Counted from the stretch's first letter, positions 15,901-25,725 are shown. The stretch: 64,000 bases of DNA from 2-12-FULL-35-15 sp036386835 (GCA_036386835.1 DASVUX010000011.1:186001-250000), one strand, 5' to 3'. Numbers and translations are program-made. Notes: generated by a model not told the origin, from the letters alone.

Positions 15901-18522
15901 TGTTGTGTAAGTTGGACTGTTCGTTCCAACGTTGGAGCCATTCACCTGCCACTGGTAGGAAGGTGATGTTCCTCCGTTTGTTGGAGTAGCGGTAAAAGTC
16001 ACCGAAGTTCCTGCACAAATTGTGTTATCGGTATCGCTTGAAGCAATGTTCACGGAAGCAACAGCACCCGCAGTACTGTTAATGTTAATGTCATCCAGGT
16101 AAAGATTCTGACCGTAGCGGTTGGTAACTTCAAACTTAACAACAATGTTCTGTCCTACATACGAAGCCAGGTTTACTGTGTCTGTATCCCAGTCAGCTGC
16201 AACTGAAGGAGTGAAGGTAGCGTTTGTAGTCCCGCTTGTTGCCAGCTGTACGCCTTTTTTATAATACACTGCGGAGCCGTATGTTGCACCGCAATCCGTG
16301 GAAACATAGACTCTTAATTCATCATGATAATTATTAGGAGATGCGGCATCATTATAATATCTGTATGCTCTTTTGAATGTCATTCTTGGAGCAGTGGCAC
16401 CAACAAGACTAATAGGACTTGAGAGAAGGTTATCCACCTGCATTGTGTCCGTATTATAGTTCCAGCACTCAATCGCAGCGCTGCCTGCGGCACTACCCGT
16501 GTTACCTGCGGCAGGTCTTCTTACAAGACCTTTGGCACCTGCTGTTCCCCATGCAGCTGAAGGTGCATCAGCATTCTGAACCGACCAGCCTGTGGGAGGA
16601 AAAGTTGCGCCTTCAAAATTCTGCACAACCGGTAATGCTCCTCCTGATATTGGAGTTATATAACTCGTCTTTATTTCACTGTCATTCCCGCTTGCGTTTG
16701 TAGCTAGAAGTGTGACTGTGTAAGGTCCAACGGTATTAAATTGCACCTGCGGGTGCTGGGAAGCTGCAGTTGTACCTCCAACATAAGTAACAGAAGTCGG
16801 GCTGAATGTCCATGCCCACGAAGTCGGGGTGTTTGTGGAAATATCAGTAAACGTTACTGTTGAACCTACGCAGGGCGCTGTGTTGCTCGCTGTAAAATTT
16901 GCTACCGGAGCCGCCGGACCGCATGTAGGGAGCTGAAAGGAAAAGATCCGTGTTCTCGCTGCGCTGGCACCTGTGGTACCTCCCATGTATTCTGAAGTAC
17001 ACCAGAAGGTTACTCCGTCAGGGTCAAGCACAAGTTGTGAATAGTCACCATCACGGTTAACACCGCCTGTTTGCGAACCTGTACCTGCAATTGCGACAGA
17101 CTCTGTTACAGGCATTGTACCTAACGGATCACAAGGCCTGCGTCCAGCATAATACAATCCAGGATAAATAGATGTCGCATCCGATTTCAGGTATGTAAAT
17201 CCGATTGCACCGTTATTGTCCATCGCGATTCCACCCATCCATCTTGTAGCAGCATCAGGTGTGTATGTACCTTCCTGGTAAATTGACCACGCTCCTGTTG
17301 ATTGATTCTGGCGTAATTCGCACCATTTTAAGCTTCTTTGAGATGCACTTATCCTAACGGCCCATGTCAGACATACTGTATTGTAACCTGCCCATGATTT
17401 CCACTGGGCACGGTAAAGTACGATGCCACCGATGCCATCAAGTTTTTGAGTAGTGTTGGGCTGCGGGATATCATCCCAGCTTGGGCTGTATGAACCGTCA
17501 AACGGAGCGGTAGGAAGCACCCCGGCTGAAGTAATAGTAGCTGTTGGAGTTGTGGGCGTCCAGTTAACAGCCATTTTATAAATGTTTACGGCATCCGTGA
17601 ATCCGCCACCCCATCCGTTATCGGAATAAGAGAAGATAGGACAAGGTGTTCCTGCGGGAGGCAAAACCCCGTCAGAAGCATCTCCTGGCATTGGTACAAA
17701 GAACCCGCCACCCTGCGGAGGCGAAAAGTTAGTATAAACCGCTCTTGCCGCCGGATTTCCGGCAAGCATTGCTGTTCTTTCAAAAACGAATACCCTCTGA
17801 GTCTGGTTGGAAGTCATGTAATACCCATCCTGCCAAACGCCAAACTTTAAATAATCAGGAAACTCAGGTGAAGTGAAAGTGTATGTATAATATGAGCCTA
17901 AAGGATTATTTGTCTGCGATATCGCAATGAACATATTATTGCCGGCAGTTCCGAACTGTGAAATAAACCAGCGGTCAGCCGCTTTATCATACATGATGAT
18001 AGGGTCACCGTCATTAGAAGTTGCCGGGGACCACAAGCTGCCCACGTTCGCTGTGGAGAGAAGCGCTCCTGTGGATTTGTTATATACCCTGAAGGTGCAG
18101 GCATTAATTGCCTGGATATAATGAGTTGAGCTTACGGATCCGGAAGGGTCCATAGGGCGGAAACCTGCTGCATTTCCTCCCAGGAAGTTCATTATCGGGG
18201 CTTTATTGGGAACCGTACCCATTTCTCTTTGTATTGTGGCTTCATCATTCCCGTATGCCGGGCCATCCTTCTCAACTGTAAACGGGAAATTATGCGGCTT
18301 CCGCTTTTTCCTGTCGGGGGATTCCTTCCATGCTTTAGGATGCGGGGCATTGTCATCAACGGGATTTTCTGCTGCGAGCTCACTTAAAGGACGGGTAATG
18401 TGAAAATCCGAGCATTGGATAGCAACGGAACCGCTGCTAACTACTTGGTTCATCGGAAGTTTTTGTGCCGACAAAGCACTGAACATACAAACGCCCGAAA
18501 GAATAAGTGTGATTTTTTTCAT
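12916..18522 (-). CDS. giant T9SS type A secreted protein with propeller-like, PKD, adhesin, Ig-like and SprB modules
   Basis: Predicted surface or extracellular protein of 1868 residues. Layout: Sec signal peptide (1-19); a propeller-like N-terminal region to about 540; a PKD domain; a MAM/cleaved-adhesin-like domain with EGATFPPTGW and LYLDDININS; one Ig-like module of the YQWQVNGSNVGTNS type; six about 81-residue Ig-like modules (909-1394); four SprB-type repeats (about 1396-1707) with the GTYPVVVTDANGCTF pattern; one more Ig-like module; and a T9SS type A sorting domain (about 1784-1868, IYPNPNDGNF to KKIVVY). Export across the outer membrane by T9SS is inferred from the sorting domain. 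The ligand is unknown. It has its own promoter and terminator. Confidence 0.9.
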   Translation of the reverse strand: MKKITLILSGVCMFSALSAQKLPMNQVVSSGSVAIQCSDFHITRPLSELAAENPVDDNAPHPKAWKESPDRKKRKPHNFPFTVEKDGPAYGNDEATIQREMGTVPNKAPIMNFLGGNAAGFRPMDPSGSVSSTHYIQAINACTFRVYNKSTGALLSTANVGSLWSPATSNDGDPIIMYDKAADRWFISQFGTAGNNMFIAISQTNNPLGSYYTYTFTSPEFPDYLKFGVWQDGYYMTSNQTQRVFVFERTAMLAGNPAARAVYTNFSPPQGGGFFVPMPGDASDGVLPPAGTPCPIFSYSDNGWGGGFTDAVNIYKMAVNWTPTTPTATITSAGVLPTAPFDGSYSPSWDDIPQPNTTQKLDGIGGIVLYRAQWKSWAGYNTVCLTWAVRISASQRSLKWCELRQNQSTGAWSIYQEGTYTPDAATRWMGGIAMDNNGAIGFTYLKSDATSIYPGLYYAGRRPCDPLGTMPVTESVAIAGTGSQTGGVNRDGDYSQLVLDPDGVTFWCTSEYMGGTTGASAARTRIFSFQLPTCGPAAPVANFTASNTAPCVGSTVTFTDISTNTPTSWAWTFSPTSVTYVGGTTAASQHPQVQFNTVGPYTVTLLATNASGNDSEIKTSYITPISGGALPVVQNFEGATFPPTGWSVQNADAPSAAWGTAGAKGLVRRPAAGNTGSAAGSAAIECWNYNTDTMQVDNLLSSPISLVGATAPRMTFKRAYRYYNDAASPNNYHDELRVYVSTDCGATYGSAVYYKKGVQLATSGTTNATFTPSVAADWDTDTVNLASYVGQNIVVKFEVTNRYGQNLYLDDININSTAGAVASVNIASSDTDNTICAGTSVTFTATPTNGGTSPSYQWQVNGSNVGTNSPTYTTTGLTNGQVVTVIMTSNLAGVTGSPATSNAITMTVNAIPSTPAVTTSSPDCAGQTISLNTPTVTGATYAWTGPASFTSAVQNPTRPSATTAMAGTYSVTVTVNGCTSAAGTASVVVNALPATPAPTSNSPVCVGSTITLSTPAVAGATYAWTGPASFTSAVQNPTRPSATAAMAGTYSVTVTTNGCTSLAGTVAVVVNNIPATPTITTSSPDCAGQTISLNTPTVAGATYAWTGPASFTSAVQNPTRPSATAAMAGTYSVTVTVGGCTSAAGTSTVVINAVPATPAVTASTPVCVGSTIALSTPTVAGATYAWTGPASFTSAVQNPTRPSATAAMAGTYSLTVTTNGCTSAAGTATVVVNAVPATPTVTTSSPDCAGQTISLNTPTVAGATYAWTGPASFTSAVQNPTRPSATAAMAGTYSVTVTVGGCTSAAGTSTVVINAVPATPAVTASTPVCVGSTITLSTPTVAGATYAWTGPAAFTSTVQNPTRPSATAAMAGTYSVTVTTNGCTSIAGTAAVTVVNGPTAQAATTTPTACGASTGTITLGATTGGTGPYAFSVNGSAFTTTTSYTALAAGSYPVVVQDANGCQFSTTATVSNSSGPTALSTSTTNATCGASNGSINIGAATGGTSPYTYSVNGSGFTTTVTYTGLAAGSYPVIVKDAAGCMFTTSATITNTPGPTAQAVSTVNATCGNANGAINIGNTTGGTAAYMYSVNGGASTTTVTYNGLAAGTYTVVVTDANSCTFSTTATVTNIPGPTATVVTSTNSNCGASDGSIMIGATTGGTAPYTYSVNGSGSTPTTSYTGFTAGTYPVVVTDANGCTFTTSANVGNTGSTPSTPTISQLGLDLTSSSASGNQWYLDGNPIAGATGQTYTVLANGTYTVVVTTGGCASAGSAPVVITSVGIVEMSNPYGLLIYPNPNDGNFNISFYSAERGNYTVEIVNALGQLIFKDDLKDFSGSYNKKMSVVEYGQGIYTISLTNSKKETVKKIVVY
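13402..14337 (-). repeat. four SprB-type coding repeats
   Basis: Four consecutive units of about 75-78 residues share GPTA at the start, CGASxGxIxIGATTGGT in the middle and TDANGCTFTTSATV at the end. They encode tandem SprB-like beta domains. DNA similarity between units is moderate, lower than in the Ig array next to them. Confidence 0.8.
14338..15798 (-). repeat. six Ig-like coding repeats arranged as three two-domain units
   Basis: Six 81-residue (243-bp) modules share ATYAWTGPASFTSAVQNP. Two subtypes alternate strictly: one with SSPDCAGQTISLNTP, one with VCVGSTITLSTP. The true period is thus 486 bp. Units 14827-15312 and 14339-14826 are nearly identical in DNA over long runs, which points to a recent tandem duplication. 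Confidence 0.9.
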
Positions 18523-18553
18523 GAGGTATTTACTATTTTAGTTTAGAGGATGC

Positions 18554-18584
18554 TAAAGGTAAAAAATTGAATATATAATTCCAA
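18554..18584 (-). promoter_or_regulatory. putative promoter of the 12916-18522 gene
   Basis: On the minus strand TTG (18582-18584) is followed after 20 bp by TACCTTTA (18554-18561), a 7/8 match to TAnnTTTG. It lies 32 bp upstream of the start codon. Confidence 0.5.
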
Positions 18585-18636
18585 GAGAAAAGCATCACAA
18601 AAACACCTCAAATTAAGGTTTCGGAACCGTTCACAT

Positions 18637-18666
18637 AAAAAAAGCCTGTCCGGACGAACAGGCTTT
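18637..18666 (-). terminator. intrinsic terminator of the giant gene ending at 18686
   Basis: An 8-bp stem pairs 18642-18649 (aagcctgt) with 18658-18665 (acaggctt), with an 8-nt loop. On the minus strand a T-rich tail follows. Confidence 0.85.
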
Positions 18667-18685
18667 TAACAAAGAACAAGAATGA

Positions 18686-21600
18686 CTAATATACAATCAT
18701 CTTCTTAACCGTTTCCGATTTTGAATTTGTAATGCCAATAGTATAGATGCCCTGCCCGAATTCAGTCACAGTTAATTGACGGATATAGCTTCCTGTGAAA
18801 TCATTCAGTGTTTCAGAATACACCTTTTGGCCCAGTGCGTTCATGATCTCGATCCGGTAGTCGGCCTTTTCGTTACTAAAGAACGACAAGGAAAACTCCC
18901 CATTGTTCGGATTCGGATAAACCATAAATTCATTGGCTGCGGCTCCTTCACTTATTCCTACAGTTGTAACAGATGTAACTGCAGAGGATACTGATGAGCA
19001 TCCATTAACTGTTACTATTACAGTGTAGTTGCCATTTGCGAGGAATGTATAATTCTGACCTGTTGCTCCAGCTATTGGCGATCCATTCAGATACCACTGA
19101 TTACCGGAAGCTGCACTTGATGAAAGCACAGAACCGGATTGAGTTATTGCCGGGGCCGGCGGAACAGGATTAACCATCATGCCAATACTGTTGCTTGCCG
19201 CTGCTGAAGGGGTCGCACATAATAATGAAGATGTGAGTGTGCACGTAACTACATCACCGTTATTTAAAGCCGAAGAAGAAAAAGCCGGGGAATTGCTTCC
19301 TGCTGCAACACTGTTTACCTGCCATTGATAGACCGGGGAGCCACCTTCATTATTAACCGAAGAGCTGAATGTAACAGGATCGCCAGCACAAATAATATTT
19401 GAAGGTGATACGGAAATCATAACCGAAGGTGTAACGTTGGTTCCGACACTCATAGTAATCCCTGCAGAAGTTGCAGCCGCGGGGCTTGCACACACAGCAC
19501 CAGAAGTCATCGTGCAGGAAACCACATCACCGTCAGCCAATGTTGAAGATGAATAAACCGCAGCATTAGACCCTGCATTCACACCATTCACCTGCCATTG
19601 ATAGGCTGGCGAATTTCCCCCGTTATTCCCGGAAGCCTGGAATGTAATTGGCTGTCCGTTGCACATAGGGTTCGATCCTGAAGCAATTGACACTGTCAGC
19701 GAAGGGATTACTACAGGATTAACAGTCATTGTAATGGCATTCGATGCTATTGTTGCAGGCGATGCACATGTGGCATTGCTCGTCAGTACACAACTAATTA
19801 TATCGGCATCAGTCAAAGCGGAATTGCTATAAGAAATTCCTGTTCCGGCATTCGACCCATTCAGCAGCCATTGATAAGCAGGACTTGAGCCGCCATTGGT
19901 TGCAACCGCTGTAAATGATGCTGCCGACCCTGCACACATCGGGTTGCTGCCTGAAGTTTGGGTAATCGTAATTGCAGGAGTTACGCCCGGGTTTACGGTT
20001 ACCGTTGTAGTTCCTGCGGGGCTGGTACACCCGGAAGCGGTGACAGTCACACTATAGGTCCCTGCCATAGCAGCTGTAGCAGGTGAACGGGAAGGGTTCT
20101 GCAATGTCGAACTGAAAGATCCCGGACCACTCCATGAATAAGATGCGCCCGCAACAGTTGATGCGGTGAAGTTAATTGACGTGCCTGCACATACAGGGGC
20201 ATTACTTCCTGCTACAGGTGCGGAAGGAACAGGATTCACCGTCATGGTTATTCCTGTGGAAGTTACACTTGCAGGACTTGCGCACCCTGAGGAGGAAGTC
20301 ATGGTACATGTAACAACCTGTCCGTTTGCAAGCTGTGATGAAGAATAAGTAGTACTGTTTGATCCTACATTTGAACCGTTCACCTGCCATTGATATACGG
20401 GAGATGTTCCTCCATTTGCCGGAGTTGCAGTAAACACAACATTTGATCCCGCACATAACGGATTCGTTCCTCCTGTCTGCACCACAGAAACGCCAGGTGT
20501 AACAGTTGAATTGACTGCAACTACTGTTGTACCTGCCAGGCTGGTACATCCGCTTACCGTAACTGTTACACTGTAGGTTCCTGCCATGGCTGCTGTAGCT
20601 GAAGGCCTGGTCGGGTTCTGAAGTGCGGATGTGAACGAAGGTCCGGTCCAGCTATAGCCAGCACCGACCACTGCGGGTGTGCTGAGATTGATTGAAGTGC
20701 CTGTACACACAGGGGTGTTGCTTGACGCAGTAGGCGTTGAAGGGATAGGCGTAACACCAATGCTCACAGTAGAAATATTACTCTGGCATCCGTTTACAGT
20801 AACCGAGAGTGAATAAGTTCCCGCCATAGCTGAAGTAGCGTTGGTTAATGCCGGAGGATTCCTCACGGATGCGGAATAACTGTTCGGGCCTGTCCATGAA
20901 TATACCGCTCCTGCAATACTATTGGATGTCAGCGTAATAGTACCGCCTGCGCAAACCGCAGCCGGGGTTGTGCTTCCATTTATATTCGCTATTGGTGCAG
21001 TTGGGGTAGCATTCACAGTTACCGTAGCGGTGCCCGCTGGACTGGAACATCCGTTAGTCGCGACCGTGACACTGTATGTTCCGCTCATTGCTACAGTTGC
21101 CCCCGCTCTTGCCGGATTCTGTGCCGTACTTGTAAATGATCCCGGACCCGTCCATGAATATGCCGCTCCTGTTACAGCAGGTGTGCTAAGGTTGATAGTA
21201 GCGCCTGAACATAAAGGAGAATTGGTTGTAACTACCGGGGTTGCAGGGGTTTGGTTTACTGTCGCTACAGTAGTACCGGCAGCGCTAGTGCATCCTCCAA
21301 CAGTTATTGTTAAGCTGTATGTTCCAGACATTGCAGCTGTAGCAGAGGTCAATGAAGGATTCTGCAAAGCGGATGTGAACGATAAAGGACCGGACCAGCT
21401 ATAAGTTGCACCGGTAATGGTGCCTGTGGTTAAATTTAATGCGGACCCTGAACAAACAGGTCCGTTATTGGCCGCAGCCGGTGCGGCTGGTGTTGGATTT
21501 ACAATAACATTCGCTGTACCAGCTGCACTTGTACATCCTCCAGAAGTTACAGTTACACTATATGTGCCCGCCATGGCTGCTGTTGCAGCAGGACGTGTCG

Positions 21601-24600
21601 GGTTCTGTACTGCTGATGTAAAGGATGCAGGGCCGCTCCATGCATAAACTGCGCCCGCAACTGCCGGGGTAGATAAAGTAATTACAGATCCCTCGCACAC
21701 AGGGCTGGATGCTGTGACAGCTGGCGTTGCAGGGACTGCATTCACAACTACGACAGCTGTACCGGCTGCACTTGCACAGCCCCCCACAGTTATTGTTAAG
21801 CTGTAAGTTCCCGCCATGGCTGCCGTTGCAGAAGGCCGTGTTGGATTTTGTACTGCTGATGTAAAGGAAGCAGGACCGGTCCAGCTATACGTTGCCCCCG
21901 TTATTGCGGGCGTTGATAAAGATATGGCAGACCCCGCACAAACCGGTGAACTTGCTGTTACTGCAGGGGCAGCGGGTGTTGAATTTACTGTGACCGCAAC
22001 CGTTCCAGCTACGCTGGTACACCCCCCGGCAGTGACCGTTAAGCTATAAGTCCCTGCCATAGCTGAAGTAGCAGATGCTAAAGAAGGATTCTGCAAAGCG
22101 GATGTAAATGATGCAGGGCCGCTCCAGGAATAGGTAGCCCCGGAAACCGCAGCTGTGGAAAGATTGATAGGCGTTCCGCTGCAGACAGGCGAATTAGATG
22201 CAGGTGCAGGTGTAGCGGGCAATGCATTCACTGTCATTGTGATTGCGTTTGAAGTTGCCGGACTGCCGGTAACACCCGGTAAATTTGATGTCATCTGGCA
22301 TGTAACAACCTGGCCGCTGGTTAAAGTGCTTGTAGAGTATGTGGCACTGTTTGTTCCGACATTTGCTCCGTTTACTTTCCATTGGTAAGAAGGTGTTGTG
22401 CCGCCATTGACTGGTGTGGCAGTAAATACAGCAAGCGCCCCTGCACATATCGGGTTGGTACCTGTCGTCTGGGCAATGCTTACACTTGCTGTTGGTGAGC
22501 CTGCACCGGTAAGATTAATATTATCAAGATAAAGCATCTGCCCCCAGCCTGATCTGCTGGTAAATTTGAGAGTCACATTAGCTTGTCCTGCATACGAGCT
22601 TAAGTTCACTGTTTCTGTTCTCCATTGTGTATTCGTTGGAACGAACATGCTGGTTGCATTATCAGGTGCTGTTTGCAATCCTGTATAACCGCCTTTATTA
22701 TAAACGGGTGTCCAGGTCACCCCGCAATTCGTGCTGATGTAAACAATAAGCGAATCTGTATACGTACCATTGTAACGTGCATAAGCCACATCAAATGTCA
22801 GCTGTGCAGAAGTAACGCTTGCAAAAGAATATTTTGGGGTAATAATTTCGTCAATTGTTCCGACAATAGATGCTGCCGGGGAATAATTATCCATTGCAAC
22901 GCTGGAGGTGCTTGTGCCGAACCCGCCCACTGCAGTACTCTGGGCCCAGGTAACATCTGTATCCGCGTTGGTCTGGTACCATCCGGCCGGAAGATATGGT
23001 CCCTGGAATCCTTCAGCCAAAGGCAAAGCAGAGGTTCCGCTAACTACTATATACCCCGTTTTCGTTATGGGGTTACTACCGTTTGTATTGGTTGCCGTAA
23101 GTGTAACATTATACGTACCGGGAGTATTATAACAAATGTTGGTAGGGTTCTGAAGGGTTGATGAAGTGGTTACAGCACCGGTAAAGGTCCAGCTCCAGCC
23201 TGTTGGCGCACCACTTGAAAGATCGGTAAAATTAATGCAATCACCGGCACAGATATTTGTCCTGTTCGCTGAGAAATCTGCGACAGGAGGTGAAGTCCCC
23301 GGAGTAGCGAGATCTGACTGCCATACTCCACGGCCAAAAGTTGCTGCGCGCAACTTAGATGCGCCATAATGAATCTCCAGCTCTCTTACGCTTACGTTAG
23401 GAAGCCCTGTGTTGTAAGCGGTCCAGGCAGCTGAAGAGTTATCCCGGGTATAAACTCCAACATCCGTTCCGACATATAATACATCCGTTGGTGAACTGTT
23501 TTGGTAAACGATGCAGTTGGCTGGAATGTTCGGGAGGCCTGTTGAATAATTGGTCCATGTAACACCGGCATCAGGCGAATACCATACTTTATTGGCAGCA
23601 GAATATCCTGAAAATGTTACCCAGACATGGGCAGGGTTGTTAGAAGCGACAGTTATATAAGTAATGGCAGCCGATGCAACAGGAAGTGTTCCTGTCCTGT
23701 CAACAAAACTTGTCCCGCTGTTAACAGATGCATAGAACTTGTTGATCTTTGCCATATACAGATAGTTACTGTCGGTTGGAGCATAAGCCAGTGCACAGAT
23801 ATTTCCTGTTCCACCTGTCACTGTCCCTAAAGCCGTCCATGCGGTCCCGCGGTTCCTGGAACGATAAGCCTGAGCCTTACCAACAATCATTGTTGAAGCC
23901 TTTTGCGGGTTGAGAATGTATGGAGTTACCCAATCACCATCAGCATTAACACCTGTTCCACCGGATTGAACGATCGTTGTTGTTAAATTTCCACCTGTTG
24001 TAGTCCTGTTGATCTCACCATAATACAACTCTCCGTATTGAACATTTGCATTTGACCAGTCAATCGCTGCTTCCATTCCATCACCGCCTAAAGGCCTTGA
24101 CCATGTAGTTGTACCGCTCCACCTGTTGGTGCCATTATCCTGCCAGCCTGTAAGAAGTAAATTAGCATTTGTTGCTGATAAACCTATCCTGTAGATCTGG
24201 GCAATCTGTAAGCCGTTGCTAAGATCGCTCCATGCGGTTCCCGAATTTGTGGTTTTGAACAGACCGCCATCACAGCCCGCGAAATAAGTTGTAGAGCTCC
24301 CGGGAATAAATTCCAAAGCATGGCAATCTGCATGCACATAAGGGGCACCGCTTCCTGTCCAATGTGCATTGATTGTCCAGTTAGTCCCTCCGTTTGTCGA
24401 GCGCCAGATATTCACCCCGCCCACAATGACTATGTCTGCATTTGTTGGCGAGGCAGCCAGGGCAAGATCATACCAGCCCTGGCCGCCTGCATCGGAACCT
24501 GTGTTAGACCAACCAAGTATGTTTGGAGTTGTTGCACGCGTTGTAAAGTTCAACCCGCTGTCGGTTGAGCGGTATAACCCCTGGAACCCATCATCAGACG

Positions 24601-25702
24601 CGAGAGACCCCAGGACATAAACGTATGCAGGGTTCGCTGCAGTAACAGCAATTGACAAACGGCCTACTACGGTATTTGCAGGAAGCCCTGAAGTAATATT
24701 TGTAAAAGTTGTACCGCCATTTGCCGAGCGGTAAAAACGTGTTGTACTTGCAGCGTACACAACGGTGGTATCGCCCGGTTTATATTCTATGTCTTTTATA
24801 TTTGCAGCTGCAGTTGCTATCTGAGTCCAGTTAGCTCCGGCATTTATAGTTCTGTAAACCCCATTGCTGGTAGCGGCAAAGATCGTGTTCGGATTAACAG
24901 GGTTCATTAATAAACGGCTGATCACTCTTCCGTTTGTTACAAGCCAGTTCAGTCCTGTAGGTGACCAGGTAGTTCCACCGTTAGTGGATTTAAGGACACC
25001 CACACTGTATGTATCAGATGCGTCACCATCACCTGTAGCGAGGTACATGACCTGGTTATTCGTAGGATGGATCGCCACATCGGTGCAGCCTATCACGGCA
25101 AGATTATCAGTATTGGTTGTCCAGCTCGTACCACCGGTAGTTGATTTCCAAAGGCCTCCGCCGGGGGAACCGACCCAGATCGTATTTGTTGTTGCAGGAT
25201 CGAAGCGTACAAAATTTACCCTTCCGGCACCACCGCCACCAGTAGGTATTGATGTTGTCGGGCCGATAATGCTCCAGTTGGCAGCCAGCGTATTTGGTGT
25301 TGGACCTCCTGACATGCCACGGCTCTGGCCGGATGACTGGCTGGAATAAAAGTCTTCGTAATAGTCGTTCATCGCACTGATCATAACAGAACGGTCTCCT
25401 GTAGGATACACCCGTGGACGCATAAAATCTTCCCAGCGCTTAAACGCTTTCCAGCCCGGAAGTTTTTGCTTCATAATTAAAGGTGCGTGTCCCGGAGCGC
25501 TCGCTGATTTGGTCTGAGTAACAGGACCCGGAACTTCAACGTACACAGCCCTGGAAGGATCTGACCAATACTGTTCAAATGATTGCTGAACGGAATAAAA
25601 ATTCACGGAAGGATCTTCCATCATGCTTTTCCAGCCCTGGGAATAAACTGCAGTACTAATAAGAATGGCTGAGCATAATAAAAAGGGTATGCGTTTTTTC
25701 AT
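18686..25702 (-). CDS. giant T9SS type A protein with BNR/sialidase-like double propeller and 13 Ig-like modules
   Basis: Predicted secreted protein of 2338 residues. After a Sec signal peptide (1-21) there is a large propeller region (about 145-800) rich in Asp-box motifs such as STNGGTTW, STDSGLNF and SPDAGVTW. This resembles VPS10/GH74-type or BNR-repeat propellers. A PKD domain (YIVVSG region) and a MAM/cleaved-adhesin-like domain follow. Then come eight Ig-like modules of the SWTGPASFTSALQNP type and five of the YQWQVNGSN type, a final short module, and a T9SS type A sorting domain in the last 85 residues (VYPNPNNGEF to KKMIVY). Whether the propeller is enzymatic or only adhesive cannot be told. 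It shares modules with its downstream neighbour and probably arose with it by module exchange. Confidence 0.9.
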   Translation of the reverse strand: MKKRIPFLLCSAILISTAVYSQGWKSMMEDPSVNFYSVQQSFEQYWSDPSRAVYVEVPGPVTQTKSASAPGHAPLIMKQKLPGWKAFKRWEDFMRPRVYPTGDRSVMISAMNDYYEDFYSSQSSGQSRGMSGGPTPNTLAANWSIIGPTTSIPTGGGGAGRVNFVRFDPATTNTIWVGSPGGGLWKSTTGGTSWTTNTDNLAVIGCTDVAIHPTNNQVMYLATGDGDASDTYSVGVLKSTNGGTTWSPTGLNWLVTNGRVISRLLMNPVNPNTIFAATSNGVYRTINAGANWTQIATAAANIKDIEYKPGDTTVVYAASTTRFYRSANGGTTFTNITSGLPANTVVGRLSIAVTAANPAYVYVLGSLASDDGFQGLYRSTDSGLNFTTRATTPNILGWSNTGSDAGGQGWYDLALAASPTNADIVIVGGVNIWRSTNGGTNWTINAHWTGSGAPYVHADCHALEFIPGSSTTYFAGCDGGLFKTTNSGTAWSDLSNGLQIAQIYRIGLSATNANLLLTGWQDNGTNRWSGTTTWSRPLGGDGMEAAIDWSNANVQYGELYYGEINRTTTGGNLTTTIVQSGGTGVNADGDWVTPYILNPQKASTMIVGKAQAYRSRNRGTAWTALGTVTGGTGNICALAYAPTDSNYLYMAKINKFYASVNSGTSFVDRTGTLPVASAAITYITVASNNPAHVWVTFSGYSAANKVWYSPDAGVTWTNYSTGLPNIPANCIVYQNSSPTDVLYVGTDVGVYTRDNSSAAWTAYNTGLPNVSVRELEIHYGASKLRAATFGRGVWQSDLATPGTSPPVADFSANRTNICAGDCINFTDLSSGAPTGWSWTFTGAVTTSSTLQNPTNICYNTPGTYNVTLTATNTNGSNPITKTGYIVVSGTSALPLAEGFQGPYLPAGWYQTNADTDVTWAQSTAVGGFGTSTSSVAMDNYSPAASIVGTIDEIITPKYSFASVTSAQLTFDVAYARYNGTYTDSLIVYISTNCGVTWTPVYNKGGYTGLQTAPDNATSMFVPTNTQWRTETVNLSSYAGQANVTLKFTSRSGWGQMLYLDNINLTGAGSPTASVSIAQTTGTNPICAGALAVFTATPVNGGTTPSYQWKVNGANVGTNSATYSTSTLTSGQVVTCQMTSNLPGVTGSPATSNAITMTVNALPATPAPASNSPVCSGTPINLSTAAVSGATYSWSGPASFTSALQNPSLASATSAMAGTYSLTVTAGGCTSVAGTVAVTVNSTPAAPAVTASSPVCAGSAISLSTPAITGATYSWTGPASFTSAVQNPTRPSATAAMAGTYSLTITVGGCASAAGTAVVVVNAVPATPAVTASSPVCEGSVITLSTPAVAGAVYAWSGPASFTSAVQNPTRPAATAAMAGTYSVTVTSGGCTSAAGTANVIVNPTPAAPAAANNGPVCSGSALNLTTGTITGATYSWSGPLSFTSALQNPSLTSATAAMSGTYSLTITVGGCTSAAGTTVATVNQTPATPVVTTNSPLCSGATINLSTPAVTGAAYSWTGPGSFTSTAQNPARAGATVAMSGTYSVTVATNGCSSPAGTATVTVNATPTAPIANINGSTTPAAVCAGGTITLTSNSIAGAVYSWTGPNSYSASVRNPPALTNATSAMAGTYSLSVTVNGCQSNISTVSIGVTPIPSTPTASSNTPVCTGTSINLSTPAVVGAGYSWTGPSFTSALQNPTRPSATAAMAGTYSVTVTVSGCTSLAGTTVVAVNSTVTPGVSVVQTGGTNPLCAGSNVVFTATPANGGTSPVYQWQVNGSNVGSNSTTYSSSQLANGQVVTCTMTSSSGCASPASVTSTGITMTVNPVPSAPVAGSNAPVCAGTSINFTASTVAGASYSWSGPGSFSSTLQNPSRSPATAAMAGTYSVTVTASGCTSPAGTTTVTVNPGVTPAITITQTSGSNPMCAGSAASFTAVATNGGSSPAYQWLLNGSNAGTGISYSNSALTDADIISCVLTSNATCASPATIASNAITMTVNPVVIPSLTVSIASGSNPMCNGQPITFQASGNNGGNSPAYQWQVNGVNAGSNAAVYSSSTLADGDVVSCTMTSGAVCASPAAATSAGITMSVGTNVTPSVMISVSPSNIICAGDPVTFSSSVNNEGGSPVYQWQVNSVAAGSNSPAFSSSALNNGDVVTCTLTSSLLCATPSAAASNSIGMMVNPVPPAPAITQSGSVLSSSAASGNQWYLNGSPIAGATGQNYTFLANGNYTVIVTVNGCSSVSSAVTSVTTVGISEGAAANEFMVYPNPNNGEFSLSFFSNEKADYRIEIMNALGQKVYSETLNDFTGSYIRQLTVTEFGQGIYTIGITNSKSETVKKMIVY

Positions 25703-25725
25703 AGCATTTTATTTTAACGGAATAA

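Noticed and set aside
12916..18522. Possible CRISPR or non-coding tandem array
   Set aside because: The repeats are 243/486 bp, in frame, and encode Ig-like domains; there are no short repeats with unique spacers.
20922..21404. Long plus-strand open frame opposite the Ig-like repeats (also 15308-15664, 14783-15268 minus-frame shadows)
   Set aside because: These frames arise from the biased, periodic codons of the Ig-like repeats in the real gene on the other strand or frame; the products are low-complexity and have no start context.
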